In this document: piece after piece, positions 10,772-17,406 of the stretch | How positions within the stretch are numbered: position 1 is the first letter of the stretch | How the letters are laid out: every line of letters begins with the position of its first letter | Origin: Blastococcus sp. | GTDB taxonomy: Bacteria > Actinomycetota > Actinomycetes > Mycobacteriales > Geodermatophilaceae | Length of the DNA: 35,587 nt | Direction of reading: 5' to 3' | Assembly (NCBI GenBank): GCA_025965795.1 | Contig: JAOPWH010000040.1 | Location: 1-35,587, forward strand | Made by a program: the position numbers and the translations under genes | The notes under the pieces: generated by a model | What the model was told of the DNA's origin: nothing | The model's input: only the letters and a program-made list of their open reading frames with translations | Databases searched by the model: none

Positions 10772-11137
10772 GTGAGCCTGGTCCTGGTCGCCGCCATCAC
10801 GGTCGTCGCCGTTCTGCTGGCCCTGCTCGGCGGGGCGGCGATGCTCGCCCGGCGCCGCATCGGGCTGGTGCACGTCGGCGGCGCCGTCCTTCTGGAGGTG
10901 CTCCTGCTGGTCCAGGCCGGGGCCGCCGTCGTCGCGATGGTCGGTGGTGAGCGGCCCGTGGAGACGGCGACCTTCCTCGGCTACCTCGTCGGCGTCCTGC
11001 TGGTGCCGGTCGCCGGCGTCCTCTGGGCCCGCACCGAACCCACCCGCTGGGCGGGCGGCGTGATCGTCGTGGCCGGAATCGTCGTCGCGGTCATGGCCTG
11101 GCGACTGCTGCAGCTGTGGGAGGCCACGCGTGCGTGA
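10772..11137 (+). CDS. Small four-helix membrane protein
   Basis: 121 residues, almost entirely hydrophobic: four predicted transmembrane segments (about 3-25, 31-53, 65-85, 90-113) separated by short charged loops such as ARRRIG and ARTEPTRW. I do not recognise the family. The GTG start overlaps the stop of a 12-codon reading frame (10737-10775) that is itself preceded by GGGAGG. That short frame could be a leader peptide or simply chance. The gene overlaps the next membrane-protein gene by eight bases, so the two are probably co-translated and may form a complex. Confidence 0.7.
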   Translation: MSLVLVAAITVVAVLLALLGGAAMLARRRIGLVHVGGAVLLEVLLLVQAGAAVVAMVGGERPVETATFLGYLVGVLLVPVAGVLWARTEPTRWAGGVIVVAGIVVAVMAWRLLQLWEATRA

Positions 11138-11576
11138 GGACAGGGCGCTGGGGAGCCCGGCCGCGCCGGCCGGGACGACGTCCGGACCGGGCGGCGCAGG
11201 GCGGGTCCTCGTCGCCGTCTACGGCGTCTTCGCGCTGGCCGCGGGCGCACGGGCGGCGGTCCAGGCGAGCACCCGGTTCTCGGAGGCGCCGCTGGCGTAT
11301 CTCCTGTCGGCACTGGCCGCCGTCGTCTACCTGCTGGCCACCATCGGCCTCGCCCGCGGCGGACGCGGTGGCCGCCGGCTGGCCTTCGTGGCGATCACGG
11401 TGGAGCTCGTCGGGGTGCTGGTGGTGGGCACCCTGTCGATCGTCGACCGCGCCGCGTTCCCGGACGAGACGGTCTGGTCGGTCTACGGCCGCGGGTACGG
11501 CTTCGTGCCGCTCGTGCTGCCCGTGCTCGGCCTGCTGCTGCTCCGCCGCCAGGGCCGCCGCCCCGCGGTCCTGTGA
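11130..11576 (+). CDS. Small membrane protein, partner of the preceding gene
   Basis: 148 residues. A Gly/Pro/Ala-rich N-terminal tail of about 24 residues is followed by about four hydrophobic helices (AGRVLVAVYGVFALAAG, YLLSALAAVVYLLATIGLA, FVAITVELVGVLVVGTLSI, FVPLVLPVLGLLLL) and a basic end (RRQGRRP). It contains YGRGYGFVPL before the last helix. Family not recognised. The GTG start lies inside the end of the upstream gene, with GGGAGG at good spacing, so the pair forms a two-gene operon. It is followed by a nested stem-loop, probably the operon terminator. Confidence 0.72.
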   Translation: MREDRALGSPAAPAGTTSGPGGAGRVLVAVYGVFALAAGARAAVQASTRFSEAPLAYLLSALAAVVYLLATIGLARGGRGGRRLAFVAITVELVGVLVVGTLSIVDRAAFPDETVWSVYGRGYGFVPLVLPVLGLLLLRRQGRRPAVL

Positions 11577-11594
11577 CGGCCCCGACGCCGAAGA

Positions 11595-11645
11595 GTGTGC
11601 GCCGACTGGTAGTCCTGCCATCCAGGACCACCCCTACGCGCACAC
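11595..11645. terminator. Nested two-stage stem-loop between convergent genes
   Basis: The outer stem GTGTGCGC (11595-11602) / GCGCACAC (11638-11645) encloses an inner stem GGTAGTCCTG (11608-11617) / CAGGACCACC (11623-11632), with one mismatch and a CCATC loop. It lies between the ends of two convergent genes (11576 and 11682). A bidirectional terminator is likely. Confidence 0.6.
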
Positions 11646-11681
11646 CGTTCGGCCGGTGAGACGGGGGCCCATGCGCGGGGA

Positions 11682-12410
11682 CTAGAAGTCGCCGCCGCCG
11701 AAGTCGCCCCCGCCGAAGTCCCCGCTGCCGAAGTCGTCCTGTACTCCTCCGGCGTAGTCCCCACCCGGGTCCCCGCCGTAGTCCCCGCCGTCGGCCACGT
11801 TCTGGTCGCCGCCGCCGTCCCCGGCGCCCTCGCCGCCCTCGTCGCCGCCACCGAAGAGGCCGCCGTCCCCCATTCCGGTGTCGAACAGCGCGTCGGCGAC
11901 GGCGGTGCCGATGACCAGGCCCCCGATGGTCCCGAGCAGGCTGCCACCGATCATGCTGCCCATGCCCATGCCGCCGCCGTAACCACCGCCGTAACCACCG
12001 CCGTAGCCACCGCCGTAACCACCGCGGCCGTTGCCCGGGCCGTAGCCGGCGCCGTAACCCGGTCCATAGCCGCCCAGCGCCCGCTCGAGGGTGCCCGGCT
12101 GACGGATCTCCGCGCGGGTGGCCACGCGGGCCAGCGTCTGGGGATCGTCGGTGCGCGGTCGCTCACCGGCGGGAACGGCGGCGGCCAGTTGGGCGAGGAC
12201 CTGCTGCCGCTGGTCGGTGGTCAGCTGGGCGAACGCCTCGGCGTGCGCCTGTTCGATCTGCTCCGGCGGGGCGGTCCGCAGGAGATAGCGGTAGCGGGCG
12301 ACCGCCTGCTCGTCGGGGAGATTCTCCGGGCGCCCGCGGTACTCGGTCGGCTGGCTGTACTGCTCGCGGGCCGGTGTGCGGCGACCGAAGAGCCGGTCGA
12401 GCAGTCCCAT
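11682..12410 (-). CDS. Glycine-rich protein with YGGG repeats and acidic tail
   Basis: 242 residues of unknown function. Residues 1-120 are soluble and charged, starting MGLLDRLFGRR, with a helical stretch (ARYRYLLRTAPPEQIEQAH) and QLTTDQRQQVLAQLAAAVP. A glycine/tyrosine repeat region (about 130-160) is encoded by a perfect 12-bp tandem repeat. Next comes a glycine-zipper-like hydrophobic segment (MIGGSLLGTIGGLVIGTAVA) that may sit in a membrane. The end is acidic Gly/Asp-rich with three FGGGD-type units. AGGAG eight bases upstream fixes the ATG at 12410. Longer in-frame extensions upstream lack a start signal. Such proteins recur in actinobacteria without a described role. Confidence 0.75.
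   Translation of the reverse strand: MGLLDRLFGRRTPAREQYSQPTEYRGRPENLPDEQAVARYRYLLRTAPPEQIEQAHAEAFAQLTTDQRQQVLAQLAAAVPAGERPRTDDPQTLARVATRAEIRQPGTLERALGGYGPGYGAGYGPGNGRGGYGGGYGGGYGGGYGGGMGMGSMIGGSLLGTIGGLVIGTAVADALFDTGMGDGGLFGGGDEGGEGAGDGGGDQNVADGGDYGGDPGGDYAGGVQDDFGSGDFGGGDFGGGDF
11685..11729. repeat. 15-bp tandem repeat coding the acidic C-terminus
   Basis: Three imperfect copies of a 15-bp unit beginning GAAGTC (plus strand), coding DFGGG-type units at the end of the glycine-rich protein. Confidence 0.7.
11974..12021. repeat. 12-bp tandem repeat coding GGYG units
   Basis: Four copies of CCGCCGTAACCA (one with G for A) in the glycine-rich gene. Related, less regular units continue to about 12070. 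The unit is a multiple of three, so changes in copy number keep the reading frame. Confidence 0.85.
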
Positions 12411-12509
12411 GACGTTTCTCCTCGCGGTTTCGGGCGTCCGTGCGCCGACGGCACATGACTCCGGACACATTCCCAGGCACCGAGTGCAGCACACCAGGCT
12501 GTGCACCGT

Positions 12510-12515
12510 TAGATT
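12510..12515 (+). promoter_or_regulatory. -10 element for a leaderless LOV-phosphatase mRNA
   Basis: TAGATT fits the actinobacterial -10 pattern TANNNT and ends six bases before the GTG at 12522. This is the usual spacing when transcription starts at the first base of the start codon. No ribosome-binding site is present upstream, which agrees. No clear -35 is visible. Confidence 0.5.
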
Positions 12516-12521
12516 TTGTAC

Positions 12522-14876
12522 GTGCCGGAGCGCGACGGAGTGGATGCCTCCCCGACACCGTCCCCGCCCCTGGACGTCGCCGTGGCCGCCGTCGGCGCGT
12601 CGTCGGCCCCGTCGCGCTCTCTGGGTTCCGAGCTCGACCAGGCCGGCATCGTCACCGCCGCCAGCGCGGCGGTCGCCGGTTCCAGCGGAGCGGATGCCGG
12701 CCATGCGGCACTGCCGGGCATCCTCTCCACCGTTCCGGTCGCCGTCCTGGTGATCGACCAGAAGAACAGCGCCGTCACCTACGCGAACACCGCTGCCGTC
12801 GAGCTCGCCGGCAACGTCGCCCTCCCGGTCGATGTGGACACCTGGGGAGCGGCCGCCGGGCTCACCGACCTGGCCGGGCAGCCGCTGGCCAGCAGCAGCG
12901 GCCCGTTGTCGACCGTAGCGCAGGGGCGACCGGTCGCGGGCGAGGCGGTCCGGCTCTCACCCGGCCGCAGCAGCGTGCTCTCCCGCGCCGACGCCGACCG
13001 CGGCGACACCGACCAGCTGCTCTGGGTCACCGGCTTTCCGCTGTCGCAGGTGGGCAGCGACGAGCAGCTGGCCCTCGTGGTGTTCCTTCAGCTGGATCCG
13101 CTCGAGGAGACCGCGGACCCCGAGGCCTACCTGCAGGCCCTGCGGGAGCGCGCCGTCATCGCCACGGACATCACCTTCACCATCACCGATCCGCGCGAGC
13201 CCGACAACCCGCTGGTGTGGGCGAACCCCTCGTTCACCCGGGTCACCGGCTACGAGAGCGACGAGGTCGTCGGCCGGAACTGCCGCTTCCTGCAGGGGCC
13301 GGCGACGGATCCGGCGGCGGTCGACGCCATCCGCGCCGCGATCGCCGATCGGCGGACGGTCACCACGACTCTGCTGAACTACCGCAAGGACGGCACCGCC
13401 TTCTGGAACCAGCTGTCGATCAGCCCGGTCTTCGACGGCTCGGGCGCGCTGGTCAGCTTCGTCGGCGCCCAGACCGACGTCACCGAGCGGGTGCGGGTCG
13501 AGCGCGAGCGCGAGGCCGCCTTCGCCGCCGAGCAGGCCGCACGGCACGAGGCGGAGCTGGCCCGGTCGATCGCCGAGCAGGCCCGCGCGGACGCCGAACG
13601 CGCCCAGGCCGAGGCCGAACGTGCCCAGGGGCGGCTGGGTCTCATGGCCGAGGCGACCAGCGCCCTGATCGCCACGCTGGACATGGGTGAACTCATCGAG
13701 CGGCTCGCCGAGCTCTGCGTCCCCCGCCTGGCCGACTGGGTCTTCCTCACGCTGCTCGACGAGTACGGCGCGGTCCAGGACACCGCCTACCTGCACCGGG
13801 ACGGGCACGAGGACGACCTGCGGCTGTTCAGCGACCTGCACGCCCGTCACCTGCCGACGGCGTCACCGAGCCGGCGCAGCATCGCGACGGCCCGTCCGGT
13901 CCTGATCAAGGACTTCGCGCCCGAGACGGTGGAGGCGATGATCGTCGACCCGCAGGCGCGGGCGGCCTTCCGCCGGTTGGGTGCCCACTCCGGCATGACC
14001 GTGCCGATGGTGGCCCGCCGTCGCACGCTCGGCGCACTCGCCCTCATCCGCACGTCCGACGAGCGGCCGTTCGCCCAGGACGACGTCGATCTCGCCGAGG
14101 ACCTGGCCCGACGGGCCGCCCTCGCCATCGACAACGTCCGCCTCTACCAGCGCGAGCACAGCGTGGCCGACACCCTGCAGCGCTCCCTGCTGCCGGAGCT
14201 GCCGGACATCCCCGGCCTCCAGGCTGCCGCCCACTACGTCAGCGCATCGACCGCCGCGGATGTCGGTGGCGACTTCTACGACGTGCTGCACCTGCCCGAC
14301 GGGTCGGTCGGCCTCGCCGTCGGCGACGTGGTCGGGCACGACGTCGCCGCCGCGGCGGCCATGGGACACCTCCGCGGGGTGCTGCGGGCATGCATCTGGG
14401 ACGCGGCCGACCCCGACCCCGGATCCGTGCTCGCGCGGGTGGACCGGCTGGTGCAGGGGCTGCAGGTCGCGTCGATGGCCACCATGGTCTACGCCCGCGC
14501 TCTGCCCCCGGAGGAGCCCGGCGGACCGTGGCAGGTCAACGTGGCGAACGCGGGTCACCCCCCGCTGTTGCGCCGCGACCCGGACGGCGACGTCCGCCTC
14601 GTGGACGGCGTCACCGGGTTGCTGGTGGGCGTCGACGCCTCGGCGCACCGGGCGACGCTGACGCTGGACCTGCCGCCCGGCACGACGCTCGTCGCCTACA
14701 CCGACGGTCTGATCGAGCGGCCCGGACAGGACATGGACCAGGGCATCGAGGATCTGCGCCAACGGCTGGCCGCGGCCCCCCGGAACGCCTCCCCGCGAGA
14801 ACTGTGCGACGCCGCGGTCGCGGGCTCGGTCGACCACCGCGACGACGTGGCGCTGCTCGCAGTCCGCTTCGGCTGA
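12522..14876 (+). CDS. PAS-LOV-GAF-SpoIIE (PP2C) blue-light sensor phosphatase
   Basis: 784-residue soluble signalling protein. A Ser/Ala-rich tail (1-60) precedes a PAS-like domain (about 63-175). Next is a LOV domain (about 210-325) with NPSFTRVTGYESDEVVG and GRNCRFLQGPATD, where Cys254 is the flavin-adduct cysteine. A charged Ala/Glu coiled coil (about 325-380) leads to a GAF domain (about 385-540) and a SpoIIE-type Mn/Mg-dependent Ser/Thr phosphatase (about 560-784), with DVGGDFYDV, GDVVGHDVAAAAAMG and YTDGLIER supplying metal ligands. Such proteins usually dephosphorylate anti-anti-sigma (STAS) proteins in partner-switching stress cascades. Blue light is the probable input. Start chosen from the leaderless promoter; TTG 12516 and GTG 12540 are alternatives. 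No anti-sigma or STAS gene is nearby. Confidence 0.93.
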   Translation: MPERDGVDASPTPSPPLDVAVAAVGASSAPSRSLGSELDQAGIVTAASAAVAGSSGADAGHAALPGILSTVPVAVLVIDQKNSAVTYANTAAVELAGNVALPVDVDTWGAAAGLTDLAGQPLASSSGPLSTVAQGRPVAGEAVRLSPGRSSVLSRADADRGDTDQLLWVTGFPLSQVGSDEQLALVVFLQLDPLEETADPEAYLQALRERAVIATDITFTITDPREPDNPLVWANPSFTRVTGYESDEVVGRNCRFLQGPATDPAAVDAIRAAIADRRTVTTTLLNYRKDGTAFWNQLSISPVFDGSGALVSFVGAQTDVTERVRVEREREAAFAAEQAARHEAELARSIAEQARADAERAQAEAERAQGRLGLMAEATSALIATLDMGELIERLAELCVPRLADWVFLTLLDEYGAVQDTAYLHRDGHEDDLRLFSDLHARHLPTASPSRRSIATARPVLIKDFAPETVEAMIVDPQARAAFRRLGAHSGMTVPMVARRRTLGALALIRTSDERPFAQDDVDLAEDLARRAALAIDNVRLYQREHSVADTLQRSLLPELPDIPGLQAAAHYVSASTAADVGGDFYDVLHLPDGSVGLAVGDVVGHDVAAAAAMGHLRGVLRACIWDAADPDPGSVLARVDRLVQGLQVASMATMVYARALPPEEPGGPWQVNVANAGHPPLLRRDPDGDVRLVDGVTGLLVGVDASAHRATLTLDLPPGTTLVAYTDGLIERPGQDMDQGIEDLRQRLAAAPRNASPRELCDAAVAGSVDHRDDVALLAVRFG

Positions 14877-14881
14877 GGGGC

Positions 14882-15391
14882 TCAGGCCTCGCTGCGGTGC
14901 AGGAACCCGTAGGTCCCCCGGTGGAACAGCAGGGGACGCCGTGCGGGGTCGGCGCCCAGGTCCAGCACGCGGGCGACGACGATCGTGTGGTCGCCCCCGT
15001 CGTACTCCGCCCAGAGCTGCCCGTCGATCCAGGCGACCACGTCGTCGAGGACCGGTGATCCGTGCGAGCTCGGGGTCCACGGGACGCCGGCGAACTTGTC
15101 CGCGCCGGAGCGGGCGAAGTTCTGCGACACGTCGTCCTGCCCCTCGGCCAGCACGTTCACGCAGAACCGACCGATGGCGCGCAGCGCCGGCCACGTCCGC
15201 GAGGTCTTCGAGGGTGCGAACGCGATCAGGGGCGGGTCGAGGGAGAGCGAGCTGAACGACTGGCAGGTGAACCCGGTCGGTCCGGCGTCGGTCACCGCGG
15301 TGACGACGGTGACCCCGGACGCGAAGTGGCCCAGGACCTCACGCATCGCCTGCCGGTCGACGATCCGTGGGACCTCCTCGGGGGAGGGCAT
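14882..15391 (-). CDS. Flavin reductase family protein (FMN-binding)
   Basis: 169 residues with the split-barrel flavin-reductase-like fold, which reduces FMN/FAD with NAD(P)H, often for a partner monooxygenase. Seen: MREVLGHFASGVTVVTA at the start, GPTGFTCQSFSSLSLDPPLI (the FMN-binding Ser/Thr region), FCVNVLAEGQ and the C-terminal LLFHRGTYGFL. These are typical of the HpaC/DIM6-NTAB group. The ATG shares one base with the stop of the upstream lyase gene (TGATG), so the two are translationally coupled. No oxygenase gene is adjacent, so its partner is unknown. The gene faces the LOV phosphatase with a 5-bp gap. FMN would be its link to that photoreceptor, but I see no evidence of a functional tie. 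Confidence 0.88.
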   Translation of the reverse strand: MPSPEEVPRIVDRQAMREVLGHFASGVTVVTAVTDAGPTGFTCQSFSSLSLDPPLIAFAPSKTSRTWPALRAIGRFCVNVLAEGQDDVSQNFARSGADKFAGVPWTPSSHGSPVLDDVVAWIDGQLWAEYDGGDHTIVVARVLDLGADPARRPLLFHRGTYGFLHRSEA

Positions 15392-16326
15392 CAGGTGGGG
15401 ACCCCGGACCGGGGGACGGAGCGACCACCGGCCCGGAACAACGAGCTCGGCAGCTCGTGCCCGACGGCTCCCTCGGTGACGCGTGCCGCGGCCAGGACGG
15501 CGTCGAGGTCCAACCCGGTCGAGACGCCGGACTCCTCCAGCATGTAGACGAGCTCCTCGGTCGCGATGTTGCCGCTGGCGCCGGGCGCGAACGGACAGCC
15601 CCCGAGCCCGCCGATCGAGGAGTCGAGGTGGATGACCCCGGCCTGGATCGCGGCCAGGGCGTTGGCCTGACCGGTGCCCCGGGTGTCGTGGAAGTGCACG
15701 CCCACAGCCACGCCGGGGCAGGCCCGGCGGACGTCGTCGAGCAGGGTCACCACGCTCAGGGGGGTGGTGGTGCCGATGGTGTCGCCCAGGCACAGCCGGC
15801 CGGCTCCGGCGGTCACGGCTGCCCGGGCGACGTCCACGGTCCGGGAGATGGGCGTCCGGCCGTCGAACGGGCAGTCCCACGCCGTGGCGATGATGACCTC
15901 GAGCGAGCCACCGGCACCGGCGGCCAGGCCGGTGATCTCCCCCACGGCCGCGAGCGCCTCGGCCGTCGTCCGCCCGGCATTGGCGCGGCTGTGGCCGTCG
16001 GTCGCCGAGACCACGTACTCGAGATGTGCGACCCCTGCGTCGACCGCCCGCACGGCGCCACGGGCGTTGGCCACCAGGGCCGACCAGTGCACCCCCGGCC
16101 AGCGGGACAGCTCAGCAGCGACGCGGTCGGCGTCGGCGAGTGCGGGCACGGCCTTCGGCGACACGAACGACGTCGCCTCGATCCGCCGCACCCCGGTGGC
16201 GACCAGCGCCTCCAGCATCTGCAGCTTCGCCTCGAGCGGAACGGGCTCCTCCAGCTGCAGACCGTCGCGCATGCCGACCTCGCGGATGTCGACGGCCGTG
16301 GGCAGCACCAGGTCGAACTCGATCAC
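15391..16326 (-). CDS. Hydroxymethylglutaryl-CoA lyase family enzyme
   Basis: TIM-barrel lyase of the HMGL/DRE family, 311 residues, predicted to split 3-hydroxy-3-methylglutaryl-CoA into acetyl-CoA and acetoacetate (leucine breakdown). Catalytic signatures are intact: DIREVGMRDGLQ (metal Asp and Arg), ATSFVSPKAVPAL, GVHFHDTRGTG (metal His pair) and GGLGGCPFAPGASGN with the catalytic Cys244. The GTG at 16326 is preferred because GGAGGAG lies seven bases upstream. In-frame ATGs 15 and 48 bases further upstream lack such a site. It forms an operon with the flavin reductase. No other leucine-pathway gene is in view, so a related lyase substrate is possible. Confidence 0.88.
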   Translation of the reverse strand: MIEFDLVLPTAVDIREVGMRDGLQLEEPVPLEAKLQMLEALVATGVRRIEATSFVSPKAVPALADADRVAAELSRWPGVHWSALVANARGAVRAVDAGVAHLEYVVSATDGHSRANAGRTTAEALAAVGEITGLAAGAGGSLEVIIATAWDCPFDGRTPISRTVDVARAAVTAGAGRLCLGDTIGTTTPLSVVTLLDDVRRACPGVAVGVHFHDTRGTGQANALAAIQAGVIHLDSSIGGLGGCPFAPGASGNIATEELVYMLEESGVSTGLDLDAVLAAARVTEGAVGHELPSSLFRAGGRSVPRSGVPT

Positions 16327-16481
16327 GGATGTCTCCTCCATGTCCCTCGTCCGGGTCCGATCCGCATCCTCCACCCCCCGTGCGTTCCCCCGACAAGGCG
16401 ACCCGGAACGGTTCCGGGGCGTCCGGCGCGCCGAACGTCCTCCGGGTCGCGCAAGATGAGCGCAGGCGACGGAGGTGGGGA

Positions 16482-17384
16482 GTGAGCGAGGTGGTCGACG
16501 CGCTGCCCTCCGCTGACCGTCGGAGCGCCTTCGCCAACGCGCCGATGGGCGTCGCCCTGACCACCCCCGCCGGTGTCCTGGTCGATGCCAACCCGGCCCT
16601 CACGGCGATGCTCGGCCGGACGGCCGAGGAGCTGTACGGCAGTTCGGTCCTCGACCTCGTGGCCCCCGACGCCGCTGACGCCGCCCAGGAGGCGCACGCG
16701 CGTATCGGCGTGGGCCGACGTCCCATGCGGCTGGAGACGCGGCTGGTGCGGGCCGACGGCACCGACCTACCGGTCCAGGTCACCGCATCGCTGGTGCCGG
16801 AGTCGCCGGAGGGTCAGGCCGCCCACCTGGTGCTCATCCTCGAGGACATCACCGAGCGCAAGGCCCTGGAGGCCCAGCTCGTGCACCGGTCACTGCATGA
16901 CCAGCTGACCGGGCTGCCCAACCGGTTCCTGTTCCAGGACCGGCTGCGGCACGCGCTGACCCGCGGCCGGCGGGAGAACACACCCACCTGCGTCCTGATC
17001 ATCGACCTGGACGGCTTCAAGGTGATCAACGACGAGCTCGGCCACCCCATGGGCGACGCGGTGCTGGTGGCCTTCGCCGACCGCCTCCGATCGGTGCTCC
17101 GGGCCAGCGACACCGCTGCCCGCCTGGGCGGCGACGAGTTCAGCATCGTGTGCGAGAACACCGAGCCCTCCGACGCCGAGGTCCTGGCCGAACGCCTGCG
17201 CTCGGTCGTGACCGAGCCGCTGTCGCTGCACGGGCAGGTGGTACCGGTCGGTATCAGCATCGGCATCGGCTCGGCCCCCGGCGGCGAGGAGCCCGAGGTG
17301 GTCTACGAGCGCGTCGTCCGCGAGGCCGACGACGCGATGTACGCCGACAAGGCGGGCCGTCGCCTGCGTCGCCTGCAGCCGTAG
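16482..17384 (+). CDS. PAS-GGDEF diguanylate cyclase
   Basis: 300 residues, soluble. A PAS domain (about 12-130; FANAPMGVALTTPAG, NPALTAMLGRTAEELYG) ends in the linker LVLILEDITERKALEAQL. The GGDEF domain (about 138-298) starts with SLHDQLTGLPNR. The active site is canonical, GGDEF at 216-220, and an RxxD inhibitory site (RASD, 207-210) lies exactly five residues before it. The protein should therefore make cyclic di-GMP and be feedback-inhibited. No EAL or HD-GYP domain follows. GTG start with GGAGGTG just upstream. Monocistronic, convergent with the MMPL transporter. The PAS ligand is unknown. Confidence 0.93.
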   Translation: MSEVVDALPSADRRSAFANAPMGVALTTPAGVLVDANPALTAMLGRTAEELYGSSVLDLVAPDAADAAQEAHARIGVGRRPMRLETRLVRADGTDLPVQVTASLVPESPEGQAAHLVLILEDITERKALEAQLVHRSLHDQLTGLPNRFLFQDRLRHALTRGRRENTPTCVLIIDLDGFKVINDELGHPMGDAVLVAFADRLRSVLRASDTAARLGGDEFSIVCENTEPSDAEVLAERLRSVVTEPLSLHGQVVPVGISIGIGSAPGGEEPEVVYERVVREADDAMYADKAGRRLRRLQP

Positions 17385-17406
17385 GCCAGGGCCTCCGCCC
17401 CTCAGG

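Noticed and set aside
10737-10775. 12-codon frame with a good ribosome-binding site overlapping the next gene by GTGA
   Set aside because: Too short and without regulatory codon runs to call a leader peptide; kept only as a note under the membrane-protein gene.
12516-12518. TTG as the start of the LOV phosphatase
   Set aside because: The -10 element would leave only a base before it; GTG 12522 fits the leaderless spacing.
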